Assembly: GCF_029024965.1 (NCBI RefSeq)
Contig: NZ_CP118982.1
Span: 1,364,001 to 1,428,000, forward strand
Origin: Staphylococcus equorum
GTDB lineage: Bacteria; Bacillota; Bacilli; Staphylococcales; Staphylococcaceae
DNA: 64,000 nt
Direction of reading: 5' to 3'
The position numbers and the translations under genes are program-made. Under the pieces are notes generated by a model, which was given only the letters and a program-made list of their open reading frames with translations, was not told the origin of the DNA and made no database searches. Shown here piece after piece: positions 49,007 to 60,623 of this stretch (position 1 is the first letter of the stretch; each line of letters begins with the position of its first letter).

Positions 49007-50155
49007 ATGAAAATAGGCATTACTTGTTACCCATCTATGGGTGGTTCTGGAATCATCGCCACTGAATTAGGCATAAAACTTGCTGAACGTGGGCATGACA
49101 TCCATTTTATTACATCTAATATACCTTTTAGAATACGCAAGCCATTACCAAATATCACGTTTCACCAAGTTGAAGTCAATCAGTATGCTGTTTTTCAGTA
49201 TGCTCCTTATGACATAACTTTAAGTACTAAAATTGCTGAGGTTATCAATGAGTATGATTTAGATTTGTTACATATGCACTATGCAGTCCCTCATGCAGTT
49301 TGTGGTATTTTAGCAAAACAAATGTCCAAAAAAGACATTAAAATTATGACTACATTGCATGGGACTGATATAACTGTACTAGGTTATGATCATTCTTTAA
49401 AAAACGCAATTAAATTTGGTATAGAAGAAAGCGATATTGTGACGAGTGTAAGCCAGTCACTCGCAAAACAAACTAATGATATCATTGAAACAAACAAAGA
49501 AATTATTCCAATATATAATTTTGTTCGGGAAAATGAATTTCCAACAAAACCCGATGTACAAACTGAAGAAGATGAACGATTAAAAGCTTGTTATGGAATA
49601 AAACCAGAAGAGAAAGTTTTAATTCATGTTTCAAACTTCAGAAGTGTAAAACGTATTGATACAATTATCGATACATTTGCAAAAGTACATAAATCTATGC
49701 CGTCAAAATTATTATTATTAGGCGATGGTCCAGAATTAATGGATATGAAACAAAAAGCACGTGATCTAAATATTGAAGATGAAGTTCTTTTTTTAGGAAA
49801 ACAAAATTGGGTTAGTGAATTTTATCAAATTTCAGACTTAGTCTTACTACTAAGTGAAAAAGAAAGTTTTGGTCTAACACTACTTGAAGCAATGAAATCT
49901 GGAGTAGTGCCAATTGGATCTACGGCTGGTGGAATTAAAGAAGTCATTAAACATGAAGATACTGGTTTTTTAGTTGATGTAGGTGATAGTACAAGCGCAA
50001 GTGAGTATGCCTTAAAATTACTCACAGATGCAAAGCTTTATAAAACAATGCAAACACAAATGCTAGCAGATGTCTCAGAACGCTTTTCGTCTGACTTAAT
50101 TGCAGATCAATATGAGTATTACTACAAAAAAATGTTAGAGGGTAACAATGACTAA
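49007..50155 (+). CDS. bshA: N-acetyl-alpha-D-glucosaminyl L-malate synthase (bacillithiol synthesis)
   Basis: 382-residue GT-B fold, GT4 family glycosyltransferase that joins UDP-GlcNAc and L-malate, the first step of bacillithiol synthesis. N-terminal Gly-rich loop: PSMGGSGIIATELG (residues about 9-22). Other features: HMHYAVPHAVCG, TLHGTDIT and the sugar-nucleotide region SEKESFGLTLLEAMKSG with the EX7E-type pair. GTG 48995 is in frame; AAAGGGTG lies close before it, and ATG 49007 with normal spacing gives MKIGITCYPS, the family start. It overlaps cca by 8 bases. Confidence 0.95.
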   Translation: MKIGITCYPSMGGSGIIATELGIKLAERGHDIHFITSNIPFRIRKPLPNITFHQVEVNQYAVFQYAPYDITLSTKIAEVINEYDLDLLHMHYAVPHAVCGILAKQMSKKDIKIMTTLHGTDITVLGYDHSLKNAIKFGIEESDIVTSVSQSLAKQTNDIIETNKEIIPIYNFVRENEFPTKPDVQTEEDERLKACYGIKPEEKVLIHVSNFRSVKRIDTIIDTFAKVHKSMPSKLLLLGDGPELMDMKQKARDLNIEDEVLFLGKQNWVSEFYQISDLVLLLSEKESFGLTLLEAMKSGVVPIGSTAGGIKEVIKHEDTGFLVDVGDSTSASEYALKLLTDAKLYKTMQTQMLADVSERFSSDLIADQYEYYYKKMLEGNND

Positions 50156-51353
50156 AACATTATTCGAAGCGGCAAAGCCAATTTTAGAAACTTTACAAAA
50201 ACATCAGTACCAAGCATTTTATGTTGGTGGGGCAGTTAGAGATTACTTAATGCAAAAATCAATTCATGATATCGATATTACGACTAGTGCCACACCAGAT
50301 GAAATTGAAGCAGTATTTGATAAGACCATTCCTATTGGTAGGGAACATGGCACGATTAATGTCGTCTATAATGGCGATCAATATGAAGTGACAACTTTTC
50401 GTGCTGAAGGTGAGTATGATGATCATCGTAGACCTAATGAAGTCTTTTTTGTAAGAGACTTATACGAAGACGTAAAACGAAGAGATTTTACAATGAATGC
50501 CATTGCTATGGATGTGAATTATCAAATCCATGATTACTTTGATGGACTAAAAGATATAGAACAGCGATTAATCAAGACAGTTGGAGATCCAGCAGAACGA
50601 TTTAACGAAGATGCATTACGTATTATTAGAGGTTTGCGCTTTCAATCACAACTTGGGTTTACGTTGGAGAAAGCTACATTTAATGGTATGCATGCCCATA
50701 TAGCAGATATTGCGCATTTATCTATTGAACGTATCGTAATTGAACTTAAAAAATTAACATTAGGTCAATATGTGGCCCAAAGTTTCAATAATTTAAAGTA
50801 CTTTAATGCATTTAATTATATACCATTTTTTAAACGTTTTGACTTATCAAAATTTATATTAGAAGAATCAATATCATTATCAATGTTAATTGCATTCTTA
50901 AAAGCACAACAACCCGATGTTGACACACAGCTGTCAGATTTGAAAATTAGCAACAATGAAAAGAAATATATCACTAGACTCGAACGCATGTTACAACAAA
51001 TGCCAGAAATCCACAGCAAACAAAGTTTGAAGTTATTTGTTTATGATTTCGGAAAAGAAGATATACTACAAGTACTAAGTTATGAACGTATGCTCAATAG
51101 TAATAATATTATAAAAGTATCTCCATTGATTTTTAATGCTGCTTCCATCAATGAAATTAGCCAAAAGTTACCGATTTCATCAAGAAAAGAAATGGATATA
51201 AATGGTAAAGATATATTACAAGTATTAGATAAACCAAGTGGTGCATGGCTTAAACCCATATTACGTCAAGTTGAATGTGCCATACTATCAGGTGAGGTCA
51301 AAAACTTTAAACCAGAACTGCTAAAGTGGGTGAAAACACATGTCCAAGTATAG
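50148..51353 (+). CDS. cca: CCA tRNA nucleotidyltransferase
   Basis: 401-residue class II enzyme that adds CCA to tRNA 3' ends. The nucleotidyltransferase head has VGGAVRDYLMQKSIHDIDI with the catalytic Asp pair, followed by the RRD-type DVKRRDFTMNAIAMD and the neck EDALRIIRGLRFQSQLGF. The nucleotide-selecting EDxxR element is EDALR. The C-terminal body is less conserved. It overlaps bshA upstream and birA downstream (14 bases), so the three form a coupled operon. It complements RNase Z at 13044. Confidence 0.96.
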   Translation: MTKTLFEAAKPILETLQKHQYQAFYVGGAVRDYLMQKSIHDIDITTSATPDEIEAVFDKTIPIGREHGTINVVYNGDQYEVTTFRAEGEYDDHRRPNEVFFVRDLYEDVKRRDFTMNAIAMDVNYQIHDYFDGLKDIEQRLIKTVGDPAERFNEDALRIIRGLRFQSQLGFTLEKATFNGMHAHIADIAHLSIERIVIELKKLTLGQYVAQSFNNLKYFNAFNYIPFFKRFDLSKFILEESISLSMLIAFLKAQQPDVDTQLSDLKISNNEKKYITRLERMLQQMPEIHSKQSLKLFVYDFGKEDILQVLSYERMLNSNNIIKVSPLIFNAASINEISQKLPISSRKEMDINGKDILQVLDKPSGAWLKPILRQVECAILSGEVKNFKPELLKWVKTHVQV

Positions 51354-52311
51354 TAAAGATGTTGTTCAAATGTTATATCAGCACCAACCTGATTACATAT
51401 CGGGTCAATTTATAGCAGAACAACTAAGCATTTCACGTACAGCTGTAAAAAAAGTAATAGATCAACTTAAATTAGAAGGGTGTCAGATTGAATCAGTGAA
51501 TCATAAAGGGCATCGCTTAATCCAATTACCTGATAAATGGTATAGTGGCATTGTATTACCAATGCTAAAAGCACAAAATGTATTTGATCATGTTGAAATA
51601 TTGGAAAGTGTTAATTCAACTCAATTACTGGCTAAGCAAAAATTAGTAGGTAATACAAATACCTTTCTTATTTTAAGTGATGAACAAACACAAGGTAAAG
51701 GCCGATTCAATAGGCCTTGGTCCTCTTCCAAAGGAAAGGGCTTGTGGATGTCGATTGTTTTAAGACCTGATGTACCTTTTGAAATGATAACAAAATTTAA
51801 TTTATTTATGGCTCTAGGCATAAGAGATGCGATACAACAGTTCAGTATCGATCCGGTTACCATTAAATGGCCAAATGATATTTATATAAATAAACAAAAA
51901 GTTTGTGGCTTTTTGACAGAAATGGTTGCGAATAGTGATGGTATTGAAGCGGTTATTTGCGGCATTGGTATTAATATGAACCATTTACAAGAAGATTTTA
52001 GTAATGAACTACAACAAAAAGCTACAAGTGTCCGCATTCATGCTGACGAAAAAATTAACCGCTACTATTTTTTACAATCGCTTGTAAGTCATATTGAATA
52101 TCGATATAAACAATTTCTTGCAGAACCATTTTTAACTATTCGAGACGAATACATAGCAGCCTCGAATATTTGGAATAAAACATTAAGATTTACCGAGAAT
52201 GGTAGACAATTCCACGGAGAAGCGCTTGATATTGATGAAGATGGTTTTTTACTTGTATTGGATGAAGAAAACAATCAACATCGTTTAATCAGTGCAGATA
52301 TAGAATTTTAA
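51340..52311 (+). CDS. birA: Biotin-protein ligase / biotin operon repressor
   Basis: 323-residue bifunctional protein. N-terminal winged helix ([20 protein letters not shown] then [10 protein letters not shown], about 15-45) binds DNA. The central catalytic domain has [19 protein letters not shown] with the biotinyl-AMP loop [15 protein letters not shown] and CGIGINMN. The C-terminal SH3-like domain ends [16 protein letters not shown]. It attaches biotin to acetyl-CoA and pyruvate carboxylase and represses biotin genes. The start overlaps the cca stop. Confidence 0.95.
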   Translation: MSKYSKDVVQMLYQHQPDYISGQFIAEQLSISRTAVKKVIDQLKLEGCQIESVNHKGHRLIQLPDKWYSGIVLPMLKAQNVFDHVEILESVNSTQLLAKQKLVGNTNTFLILSDEQTQGKGRFNRPWSSSKGKGLWMSIVLRPDVPFEMITKFNLFMALGIRDAIQQFSIDPVTIKWPNDIYINKQKVCGFLTEMVANSDGIEAVICGIGINMNHLQEDFSNELQQKATSVRIHADEKINRYYFLQSLVSHIEYRYKQFLAEPFLTIRDEYIAASNIWNKTLRFTENGRQFHGEALDIDEDGFLLVLDEENNQHRLISADIEF

Positions 52312-52334
52312 CCTCGTTGAAAGGAGGAATGAGA

Positions 52335-55034
52335 ATGACAAAACCGTGTTATGCCGTTATGGATTTAGAAACAACAGGAAACCAATTAGACTATGATGAA
52401 ATCATTCAAATAGGTATTACTTTTGTTCGTGAAAATAAAATAATCGGCACGTACCATTCAATGATTAAAACAGATTTAGAAATTCCTCCTTTTATACAAG
52501 CATTAACATCAATAGAAGAAGCAATGTTAAATCAAGCACCATATTTCCATGAAATAGCTGAAGATATTTATAAACAAATTGATGGTTGTATCTTCGTGGC
52601 ACACAATGTTGCTTTTGATTTGAACTTTATAAAAAAATCTTTTAAAAATTGTGATATCAACTATCGTCCCAAAAAAGTAATGGATACGTTAGAATTATTT
52701 AAAGTCGCTTTTCCAACAGATAAAAGTTACCAGTTAAGTGAGTTAGCAGAAGCACATGGCATTGTTCTAAACAACGCACACCGTGCTGACGAAGATGCTG
52801 CTACAACAGCGCAACTTATGATACTCGCATTTGAGAAATTCGAAATGTTGCCTTTAGATACTTTGAAACAACTATATTATTTAAGTAAGAATTTAAAATA
52901 TGATTTACATGATATTTTATTTGAGATGGTACGTAATCATAAAGATAAGTCACTAGAGGATGTTTATGACCAATTCGAACAAATTATTTATAAAAAACAA
53001 AAAGATTTCAAAGCACCAACAGTAGATTTTGATGGCACTTTGAAAGATTTATATACCTTGATTACTAAGGAACTTAATTTGACCTATCGACCACAACAAT
53101 TATATCTTTCAGAGATTATTTTAGAACAGTTAATGAATAGTGAAAAAGCAATGATTGAAGCACCACTTGGAAGTGGCAAGTCATTTGCGTATTTACTCGC
53201 TTCTTTAATGTATAACATTGAAACTGGTAAACACGTAATGATTTCAACTAATACTAAATTATTACAAAACCAATTATTGGAAAAAGATATACCTGCGCTT
53301 AAGCAAGCTTTAAATTTCAAAATAAATGCTACTTTAATAAAAAGTAAACGTGATTATATTTCATTAGGTTTAATTAGCCAAATCTTGAAAGAAGAAGCCA
53401 GTAATTATGAAGTCGGTATATTAAAAATGCAATTATTAATTTGGATTACCGAAACAGACACAGGTGATATTCAAGAGCTAGACTTAAAGGGCGGACAAAA
53501 AATGTATTTCGAACAAAAGCTAGAGACTTATGTACCTGTTCGAAATGATATACATTACTTCAACTTCATTAAACGAAATGCTCAAAATATTCAAATTGGT
53601 ATTACAAATCATGCCCATTTAATACATGCTGCACATGATAATTCTATTTATCAATTATTTGATGATTGCATTATCGACGAAGCACATCGCTTGCCTGACT
53701 ATGCCTTAAGCCAAGTAACCAATGAATTGAGTTATTCTGACATCAAATATCAACTCGGCTTAATTGGTAAGACAGAAAATGATAAGCTGCTTAAATCTAT
53801 CGATCATTTAGAACAACAAAGAATACTTGAAAAATTAGATATACCGCCTATAGATGTTTTCGGGTTAAAAACAACAGTCAATGAGATACATGATTTAAAT
53901 GAACAATTATTCACTACTATTTTTGAAATCATTCAAAGTTCTGAAGTGCATGACGATGAAGTTCACAAGCTCCATTTTGTCTATCATTTTGACGTTGCAC
54001 CAATTTTGAACGATTTACATTCAATTATTCATAAACTTAATATGACTTTAGAATTCTTCAATGGTATGAGTCACAAAACAATCAAGTCTGTGCGCAAACA
54101 AATACTTTATATTAATGATCGTTTTAAAGAAATTGAGCACAGTTTAAAAAATAACCACACAAGTTATTTATCAATTAAAAATATAAATCAAAAATCAACA
54201 ATTAGACTTAATGTCAAAGACTATGATGTTAAAGAAATATTAACGACACAAGTATTAGATAAATTTAAATCACTTACATTTATTTCAGGCACATTAACGT
54301 TTAACCATTCATTTGAAAATTTCAAACATTGGTTTAATAAAGATATCGTCTTTAACACGTATGAGATTGATTCGAAGGTAATGTCACCAAACCAAACTAC
54401 CGTATTCATACCTAATGATGTGGCTTCATATAATTATAAAAGTATTGATGATTATGTGAGTTCTATCGTTAATTACGTGATTGAGTATATTAACATTGTA
54501 GAGTCTAAATGTTTAATACTATTTACAAGTTATAAAATGATGCATATGGTTCAAGAGTTATTAAATGAATTGCCGGAATTTGAAGACTATGTCGTTTTGA
54601 CACAACAGCAAAATCAAAACTATAAGATTGTTCAACAATTTAATAGTTTTAATAAAGCAATCTTACTTGGCACAGGTACATTTTTTGAAGGCTTTGACTT
54701 TCAATCTAATGGCATAAAATGCGTCATGATTGCTAAGTTACCTTTTATGAATCAAAACAATACAAAATATTGGTTAATGGAATCTGAGTTTACTTCTACA
54801 TTCAAAGATTATGTATTACCTGATGCTGTAACGCGTTTCAGACAAGGCCTCGGTAGATTGATACGTAGTGAAAATGATAAAGGCATTATCGTATCCTTTG
54901 ATGATCGCTTAATTCGTAGTAATTACAAACAATTTTTTGAACAATCGTTAGAGAGTTACCGTCAAAATAAAGGTGATATCAAACAATTTTCAAGCATACT
55001 CAAGAAATTAAAAAAAGAGGACAAACGTAATTAA
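52335..55034 (+). CDS. dinG: DinG-type exonuclease-helicase
   Basis: 899-residue protein with an N-terminal DnaQ-like 3'-5' exonuclease domain ([19 protein letters not shown] with the catalytic D-x-E, then HNVAFDLNF and [11 protein letters not shown]) and a C-terminal XPD/DinG-like helicase. Walker A is [15 protein letters not shown], the Walker B is [10 protein letters not shown], and motif VI is [15 protein letters not shown]. The Fe-S cysteines of E. coli DinG are not evident, as in other Gram-positive forms, where exonuclease rather than helicase activity was shown. The frame opens at TTG 52317, but AAAGGAGG lies inside it, so the ATG at 52335 is chosen. Transcribed after birA. Confidence 0.93.
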   Translation: MTKPCYAVMDLETTGNQLDYDEIIQIGITFVRENKIIGTYHSMIKTDLEIPPFIQALTSIEEAMLNQAPYFHEIAEDIYKQIDGCIFVAHNVAFDLNFIKKSFKNCDINYRPKKVMDTLELFKVAFPTDKSYQLSELAEAHGIVLNNAHRADEDAATTAQLMILAFEKFEMLPLDTLKQLYYLSKNLKYDLHDILFEMVRNHKDKSLEDVYDQFEQIIYKKQKDFKAPTVDFDGTLKDLYTLITKELNLTYRPQQLYLSEIILEQLMNSEKAMIEAPLGSGKSFAYLLASLMYNIETGKHVMISTNTKLLQNQLLEKDIPALKQALNFKINATLIKSKRDYISLGLISQILKEEASNYEVGILKMQLLIWITETDTGDIQELDLKGGQKMYFEQKLETYVPVRNDIHYFNFIKRNAQNIQIGITNHAHLIHAAHDNSIYQLFDDCIIDEAHRLPDYALSQVTNELSYSDIKYQLGLIGKTENDKLLKSIDHLEQQRILEKLDIPPIDVFGLKTTVNEIHDLNEQLFTTIFEIIQSSEVHDDEVHKLHFVYHFDVAPILNDLHSIIHKLNMTLEFFNGMSHKTIKSVRKQILYINDRFKEIEHSLKNNHTSYLSIKNINQKSTIRLNVKDYDVKEILTTQVLDKFKSLTFISGTLTFNHSFENFKHWFNKDIVFNTYEIDSKVMSPNQTTVFIPNDVASYNYKSIDDYVSSIVNYVIEYINIVESKCLILFTSYKMMHMVQELLNELPEFEDYVVLTQQQNQNYKIVQQFNSFNKAILLGTGTFFEGFDFQSNGIKCVMIAKLPFMNQNNTKYWLMESEFTSTFKDYVLPDAVTRFRQGLGRLIRSENDKGIIVSFDDRLIRSNYKQFFEQSLESYRQNKGDIKQFSSILKKLKKEDKRN

Positions 55035-55130
55035 TAAACTCAGCACCCACAACTAGAACTTATACATCTATTTTGTTAAAATATATAAGGATAAAGAAAA
55101 GAAGACTACAATATTATTAGGAGACTGGCT

Positions 55131-56423
55131 ATGAAGACAACGATTAAAGAAGCTAAACAATATCTTAACCAAGAAGTTACTATTGGCGCTTGGTTAACTA
55201 ATAAACGTTCAAGTGGGAAAATAGCATTCCTACAATTAAGAGATGGTACAGGCTTTATGCAAGGCATCGTAGCAAAAGCAGAAGTAACTGAGGAAACATT
55301 TAAATTAGCTAAAGAATTAACACAAGAATCATCTATTTATATTACTGGCGTTATTTCTGAAGATAATCGCTCAGATATTGGTTACGAAATGCAAGTGAAA
55401 TCAATAGAAGTAATCTCAGAAGCTCATGATTACCCAATTACACCTAAAAGTCATGGTACAGAATTTTTAATGGACCATCGTCATTTGTGGTTACGTTCTA
55501 AAAAACAACATGCTGTAATGAAAATTAGAAACGAGATTATTCGTGCAACTTATGCATTCTTTAATGACAATGGTTTCACAAAAATTGATCCACCTATTTT
55601 AACAGCAAGTGCACCTGAAGGCACAAGTGAGCTATTCCATACAAAATACTTTGATGAAGACGCGTTCTTATCACAAAGTGGACAGCTTTATATGGAAGCT
55701 GCTGCAATGGCTCACGGTAGAGTGTTCTCATTTGGTCCAACATTCCGTGCTGAAAAATCTAAAACACGTCGTCATTTAATTGAATTCTGGATGATTGAAC
55801 CTGAAATGGCTTTTTGTGAACATGCACAAAGTTTAGAAGTTCAAGAACAATATGTGACATATGTGATTCAATCTGTATTGACAAATTGTAAACTTGAACT
55901 TAATGTATTAGAACGTGATACATCTAAACTTGAAAAAGTAACTACACCATTCCCACGTATTACATACGATGATGCTGTAGTATTCTTAAAAGAACAAGGT
56001 TTTGACGATATAGAATGGGGCGAAGATTTCGGTTCTCCTCATGAAACGGCTATCGCTAATCATTATGATTTACCAGTGTTTATCACTAACTATCCAACAA
56101 AAATTAAACCTTTTTATATGCAACCGAATCCAGAAAATGAAGATACTGTACTATGTGCAGATTTAATTGCACCTGAAGGTTATGGTGAAATTATAGGTGG
56201 GTCTGAACGTATAAATGACCTTGACTTACTAGAGCAACGTATTAATGAATATGGCTTAGACGCTGAAAGTTATAGCTATTATTTAGATTTACGTCGTTAT
56301 GGCAGCGTACCTCATAGTGGTTTTGGTTTAGGCTTAGAAAGAACTGTGGCTTGGTTATCCGGTGTGGATCACGTTCGTGAAACAGCACCATTCCCACGCT
56401 TACTTAATCGATTATATCCATAA
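55131..56423 (+). CDS. asnS: Asparaginyl-tRNA synthetase
   Basis: 430-residue class IIb aminoacyl-tRNA synthetase. N-terminal OB fold ([20 protein letters not shown] then [12 protein letters not shown]) binds the anticodon. Class II motif 1 is around [20 protein letters not shown], motif 2 is [20 protein letters not shown] and motif 3 is [13 protein letters not shown]. AspRS-like and AsnRS differ little in motifs; length and dnaD linkage support AsnRS. Preceded by TTAGGAGA; about 95 bases separate it from dinG. Terminated by a hairpin. Confidence 0.95.
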   Translation: MKTTIKEAKQYLNQEVTIGAWLTNKRSSGKIAFLQLRDGTGFMQGIVAKAEVTEETFKLAKELTQESSIYITGVISEDNRSDIGYEMQVKSIEVISEAHDYPITPKSHGTEFLMDHRHLWLRSKKQHAVMKIRNEIIRATYAFFNDNGFTKIDPPILTASAPEGTSELFHTKYFDEDAFLSQSGQLYMEAAAMAHGRVFSFGPTFRAEKSKTRRHLIEFWMIEPEMAFCEHAQSLEVQEQYVTYVIQSVLTNCKLELNVLERDTSKLEKVTTPFPRITYDDAVVFLKEQGFDDIEWGEDFGSPHETAIANHYDLPVFITNYPTKIKPFYMQPNPENEDTVLCADLIAPEGYGEIIGGSERINDLDLLEQRINEYGLDAESYSYYLDLRRYGSVPHSGFGLGLERTVAWLSGVDHVRETAPFPRLLNRLYP

Positions 56424-56456
56424 TATTTTAAATAATATAATAAGATTCACAAACAG

Positions 56457-56489
56457 CGTCCAGTCCACAAATAATGGCTGGACGTTTTT
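56457..56489 (+). terminator. Intrinsic terminator of asnS
   Basis: CGTCCAG (56457-56463) pairs with CTGGACG (56478-56484), followed by TTTTTA. A second short TCC/GGA pairing is possible in the loop. Confidence 0.8.
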
Positions 56490-56519
56490 ATAACAATATC
56501 AAAGATGGGAGGGGTTAAT

Positions 56520-57206
56520 TTGGATAGAGAACAATTAAAAACAAGACCTATTGTAATTCGAAAAGAACTACTTGATCATTACAATGAATTAGGCTTAAAT
56601 GAAACAGAGTTAGTGATTTTAATCAAATTATTACATGCCTCTGAAACATCTAATAAACAACCTTCAATTGAAACTTTACAGCAAGGATCTGCATTAGATT
56701 CAAGAGAAATCACTTCAATCATTCAAACTTTAATACAGCATGATTTACTAGAACTTAATGTTAATAAGGACGAAGAAGGTAAGTTCACTGAATATATGAA
56801 CCTTGACCAATTCTATGATAGGTTAAGTGAAATTATGCAACAAATGAATGTAAAACAAGTCGAACATGAATCTGAGCTAGAGTTCAATACATTATTTCAA
56901 AAAATAGAACAAGCGTTTGGCAGACCTTTATCTCCATATGAGATAGAAACATTAAATCAATGGTTAGATATAGATAAACATGATTTAAGTGTCATTCAAG
57001 CTGCTTTAAACGAAGCAGAGAGCCAAAATAAAATGAGTTTTAAATATATCGATCGTATTTTACTAAATTGGAAAAAGAATAATGTAAAAACGATTGAAGA
57101 TTCGAAAAAAATTAGCCGCCAATTTAACCAACCTAAAATGAAACATACAGTTAGTAAGGTCCCTAAATTTGATTGGCTGAATGGGGAGAATCCAAATGGT
57201 AAGTAA
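56520..57206 (+). CDS. dnaD: DNA replication initiation/restart protein DnaD
   Basis: 228-residue primosomal protein that acts with DnaA, DnaB and DnaI to load helicase at oriC and at stalled forks in Firmicutes. N-terminal winged helix DDBH1 (LLDHYNELGLNETELVILIK) and C-terminal DDBH2 (FGRPLSPYEIETLNQWLD to YIDRILLNWKKNNVKT). ATG 56505 lies inside the GGGAGGGG ribosome site; TTG 56520 (MDREQLKTRPIVIRKELL) is used. The 3' end overlaps nth by 11 bases. The asnS-dnaD-nth-ypoC order is shared with Bacillus. Confidence 0.94.
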   Translation: MDREQLKTRPIVIRKELLDHYNELGLNETELVILIKLLHASETSNKQPSIETLQQGSALDSREITSIIQTLIQHDLLELNVNKDEEGKFTEYMNLDQFYDRLSEIMQQMNVKQVEHESELEFNTLFQKIEQAFGRPLSPYEIETLNQWLDIDKHDLSVIQAALNEAESQNKMSFKYIDRILLNWKKNNVKTIEDSKKISRQFNQPKMKHTVSKVPKFDWLNGENPNGK

Positions 57207-57855
57207 TAAAAAAGCACTTGAAATGGTTGATGTCATAGCTGAAATGTTTCCAAATGCTGAATGTGAACTTGTCCATGACAATGCATTTGAACTTACAATT
57301 GCTGTACTCTTATCTGCACAAACAACTGATATTTCTGTAAATAAACTTACGAAACCTTTATTTGAAAAATATAAAACACCAGAAGATTATTTAAGTGTGG
57401 ATATTTCAGAACTAGAAAATGATATACGTACTATTGGTTTATATAGAAATAAAGCCAAAAATATTCAAAAATTAAGTCAATCGCTTTTAGATAAATTTGA
57501 TGGTAAGATTCCTCAAACACACGCTGAGTTAGAAAGCTTAGCAGGTGTGGGTAGAAAAACGGCCAACGTTGTTATGAGCGTAGCTTTTGGAGAACCTTCA
57601 TTAGCTGTAGATACACATGTAGAACGTATCTCAAAACGTTTAGGTATATGTCGATGGAAAGATAATGTACGTCAAGTAGAGGATAAATTGTGTACAGTAG
57701 TTCCTAGAGAAAGATGGAACAAAACACATCATCAACTCATATTTTTCGGTCGCTATCATTGCTTAGCACGTAAACCGAAATGCGATGTTTGCCCATTATT
57801 CGAAGATTGTAGAGAAGGTCAAAAGCGCTATAAGGCAAGTTTGAAAGAGGCATGA
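57196..57855 (+). CDS. nth: Endonuclease III (DNA glycosylase/AP lyase)
   Basis: 219-residue base-excision repair enzyme for oxidised pyrimidines. Helix-hairpin-helix LESLAGVGRKTANVVM contains the catalytic Lys (about residue 119), and the catalytic Asp is in LAVDTHVERIS. The [4Fe-4S] loop has Cys in HCLARKPKCDVCPLFEDC. The ATG at 57181 is in frame, but GGGGAGA lies after it, so ATG 57196 (MVSNKKALEMVD) is chosen. It overlaps dnaD upstream and ypoC downstream (ATGA). Confidence 0.96.
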   Translation: MVSNKKALEMVDVIAEMFPNAECELVHDNAFELTIAVLLSAQTTDISVNKLTKPLFEKYKTPEDYLSVDISELENDIRTIGLYRNKAKNIQKLSQSLLDKFDGKIPQTHAELESLAGVGRKTANVVMSVAFGEPSLAVDTHVERISKRLGICRWKDNVRQVEDKLCTVVPRERWNKTHHQLIFFGRYHCLARKPKCDVCPLFEDCREGQKRYKASLKEA

Positions 57856-58190
57856 ACAAAATGATTACAAAAGAAGATTTTACAAAGTTAGAACTGGAAT
57901 TGGATTCATACGCGAAAGTAAAAAAACTAAAATCACCAGAAGCAAAACGATTGTTAGATCAATACTTTAATCTGATTCAACTTTACTTTCAACAAATTAA
58001 TGGTATTGAAATTATTGATTTTAAATACTTAGATGAATATGCTGTCGTTCCAATGAATTTCGAAGAAAGATATCATTATATGATAGCACGTAAATATCAT
58101 TTTATGGGTTACAGCCAAATGAAAACATTAAAATCAGAACTTATTAAAATGAACGCATCTTATCAAATTCGTCTAAAAAACAAACATTAA
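57852..58190 (+). CDS. ypoC: YpoC-like protein of unknown function
   Basis: 112-residue soluble, basic, helical protein. It has no recognisable catalytic motif. Conserved-looking parts are KSPEAKRLLDQYFNLIQLYF and YHYMIARKYHFMGYSQMKTL. It is identified by position, as Bacillus and staphylococci carry ypoC after nth. ATG 57852 overlaps the nth stop by 4 bases, with AAAGAGG upstream. Last gene of the dnaD unit, convergent with pbp2. Confidence 0.7.
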   Translation: MNKMITKEDFTKLELELDSYAKVKKLKSPEAKRLLDQYFNLIQLYFQQINGIEIIDFKYLDEYAVVPMNFEERYHYMIARKYHFMGYSQMKTLKSELIKMNASYQIRLKNKH

Positions 58191-58196
58191 AACAAT

Positions 58197-58243
58197 AAAA
58201 ACAGTGTAAGCTCTCAAAGTTAGAACAATTACGCTGTTTTTTA
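58197..58243 (+). terminator. Intrinsic terminator of the dnaD-nth-ypoC operon
   Basis: AAAACAGTGTAA (58197-58208) pairs with TTACGCTGTTTT (58229-58240) with one G-U pair, then TT. Confidence 0.8.
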
Positions 58244-58300
58244 TTCATTATTGTATTTATTTGATGAATTAATATGTATAAATGTACTTTAACTAAAAAC

Positions 58301-58339
58301 AAAGACCCGATTTCCAATTAATATGGAAACCGGGTCTTT
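58301..58339 (-). terminator. Terminator of recU-pbp2
   Basis: AAAGACCCGATTTCCA (58301-58316) pairs with TGGAAACCGGGTCTTT (58324-58339) with one A-C mismatch. On the minus strand a T-rich run (GTTTTTAG) follows. It lies 17 bases beyond the pbp2 stop. Confidence 0.85.
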
Positions 58340-58355
58340 TAAAATTGAAGTCTTG

Positions 58356-60623
58356 TTATTGTGTACTATTTGAAGTAGCTGTGCCACTTCTATTTGCATT
58401 TGTAGTATTTGTACCGTTTGCATTGGTAGTGTTTGCACCACTTGTATTATTGGTATTTGTGCTACCAGTATTGTTATTACTTGAACTATTACTGTCTGAA
58501 TCACTATCCGAATCATTATCTGAGTCACTGTCTGAATCGCTGTTATTGCCTTGACCTTTAGGATCATTATCAGTTGTATTGTCATCAGACTCACCTTTAA
58601 CTGATAAATTATCTTTACTGTCTCCGCTAACAGAGTCTGGTTTCGTAAAGTCTTCACCATCACGTGGTGAAATAGTAGACATTACATCTTCTAATAGGAA
58701 TTGAGGATATTCTTGTTCATCACTTCCTACAAAGGAGTTAGTTCCACCTTGTTTAACTTCATTGAATCCCATCCATACAGACATACTGTATTTAGGTGTG
58801 AAACCATTAACCCAAACATCTTTAGCAGCATCATCAGGTAAATTATATTGTTGGTAAGTTTGTTGTCCATACGTACCTGTACCTGTTTTAGCGCCTATGT
58901 TTACTCCAGAGATGTCGTGTCCATATGCAGAACCATAAGCTTCAAATGTACCTTTTAGCACTTCAGCTAGCATATAAGCAGTAGAATCTTTCATAGCTTT
59001 TTTGCTTGTATGGTCATATTCAATGACTTCACCATCTTGTTTTTCAACTTTTTCAATTGAATGCGCATTGTTGTACTCGCCACCATTTGCAATTGATGCA
59101 AATGCTGATGCTAATTGTGTAGGTGAGAACTCAGATGCAGAACCACCTAGTACTTCAGAAGGTCCAATATCTCCTTCATATTCTAATCCTACTTTTTCAG
59201 CGAATTCCTTCGGCGCATCATTTCCAGCATTTTCTTTCGTTGATTGCCAAGCTTTTAAGGCAGGGATGTTGAAACTTTGACGTAATGCATCATAAAGTTT
59301 AACCGTTCCGTGACTTTCCATGTCATAGTTTCTGAATGTAACACCATCAACTTGGTATTCCTCTTCATCTTTCATAGCATGGTCAGTTGCCCAAGACATG
59401 TTTTCAATTGCTGGGCCATAAGATAAGAATGGTTTTAAAGACGATCCGGTAGGGTGTGCGTCTGTTGCTAAGTTTCTATCAACGACGTCTTTATAATCTC
59501 TACCACCAGATATTGCAACAAGTTCGCCAGTTTCACTATCTACAATAGATGAACCAACTTGTTGATCCTCATTTTTATAGTAGCTACCATTATTAATACG
59601 ATCTTGCAATGTTTCTTGAACGTCTTTGTCCATATTTGTATGGATCTTAATACCACTATTTAATACAGATCCTAAATCTTCATCTTTAAACTCTTTATTA
59701 TTCATAAGTTCTGATTTTACAAAGTTAATATATGAATCATATTCTTTTTTAGAATCATCTTTACTTACTTGTCGCTCTTCATTAGTTCGTTGAACAAGTG
59801 TATCTTGTATTTTAGTATCTTGTGCTTTTTCTTTCTCTTCTTTGGAAATCCTATCATGATATTCCATGAGATAAAGCACAGTGTTTTTACGTGATTCCGC
59901 TTCTTCAGGATTATCATAAACATTATACGTATTTGGTACTTGTGGTAAACCGGCAAGATATGCTTCTTCAGTTAAAGTCAAATCTTTCAATTCTTTATCA
60001 AAGTAATACTTAGCTGCCGCTTTCACACCATAAACACCATCAGAATAATAAATCTTGTTCAAGTACATTTCGAATATTTCATCTTTACTGTACTCTTGTT
60101 CTAATCTGTATGATAAGTACGCTTCTTGTGCCTTACGTGCAATAGATTTTTTATCTGTCAAGAATGATCGTTTAACAACTTGTTGTGTTAAAGTCGATGC
60201 ACCTTGCGAACCAAATCCACCAGTAATATTTTTGGCAACAGCGCCGAACAGACGTTTATAGTCTAGTGCACCATGACTGTAGAAGCGATTATCTTCTGTA
60301 GCTAATACAGCATCCTTCATTCCTTTAGGCACTTCATCTAATTCAACATGTTCACGTCGTTGTCCGTTATCAATTGTTTTCACCAATTCTCCATCTTTAT
60401 CATAAATCTTAGCTGGGATTGGATCTTGTAATTTTGACTCAGTAAACGCTGGAGCTTTCCAAGCATAATAAGCAAATAACAAGATACCTATTAACGCTAA
60501 GACAATGAACGCAATGATAAGAAAGCCAACTATCTTGATTATCGTTCGTTTAATATTCCTATTCTTTTTTTGATCGGACTTGCCTTTCTTGTTAGATTGG
60601 GAAGTCCTTTTTTTCTCCGTCAT
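58356..60623 (-). CDS. pbp2: Bifunctional penicillin-binding protein 2 (class A)
   Basis: 755-residue membrane peptidoglycan synthase. A basic cytosolic N terminus is followed by one transmembrane anchor (about 28-52). The GT51 glycosyltransferase domain has catalytic E110 in [14 protein letters not shown] and [11 protein letters not shown]. The transpeptidase has S394-x-x-K397 in [11 protein letters not shown] (450-452) and KTG (579-581). The C-terminal tail (about 685-755) is low-complexity: Ser-Asp repeats from 695 to 711 and then Asn/Thr-rich. S. aureus PBP2 is about 720-730 residues and, as far as I recall, without such an SD run. Its ATG overlaps the recU stop by 4 bases, as in Bacillus and Staphylococcus. 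Confidence 0.95.
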   Translation of the reverse strand: MTEKKRTSQSNKKGKSDQKKNRNIKRTIIKIVGFLIIAFIVLALIGILLFAYYAWKAPAFTESKLQDPIPAKIYDKDGELVKTIDNGQRREHVELDEVPKGMKDAVLATEDNRFYSHGALDYKRLFGAVAKNITGGFGSQGASTLTQQVVKRSFLTDKKSIARKAQEAYLSYRLEQEYSKDEIFEMYLNKIYYSDGVYGVKAAAKYYFDKELKDLTLTEEAYLAGLPQVPNTYNVYDNPEEAESRKNTVLYLMEYHDRISKEEKEKAQDTKIQDTLVQRTNEERQVSKDDSKKEYDSYINFVKSELMNNKEFKDEDLGSVLNSGIKIHTNMDKDVQETLQDRINNGSYYKNEDQQVGSSIVDSETGELVAISGGRDYKDVVDRNLATDAHPTGSSLKPFLSYGPAIENMSWATDHAMKDEEEYQVDGVTFRNYDMESHGTVKLYDALRQSFNIPALKAWQSTKENAGNDAPKEFAEKVGLEYEGDIGPSEVLGGSASEFSPTQLASAFASIANGGEYNNAHSIEKVEKQDGEVIEYDHTSKKAMKDSTAYMLAEVLKGTFEAYGSAYGHDISGVNIGAKTGTGTYGQQTYQQYNLPDDAAKDVWVNGFTPKYSMSVWMGFNEVKQGGTNSFVGSDEQEYPQFLLEDVMSTISPRDGEDFTKPDSVSGDSKDNLSVKGESDDNTTDNDPKGQGNNSDSDSDSDNDSDSDSDSNSSSNNNTGSTNTNNTSGANTTNANGTNTTNANRSGTATSNSTQ

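Noticed and set aside
58345..58554. Plus-strand frame with [15 protein letters not shown] repeats opposite pbp2
   Set aside because: It is the antisense of the PBP2 Ser-Asp tail and lacks a ribosome site.
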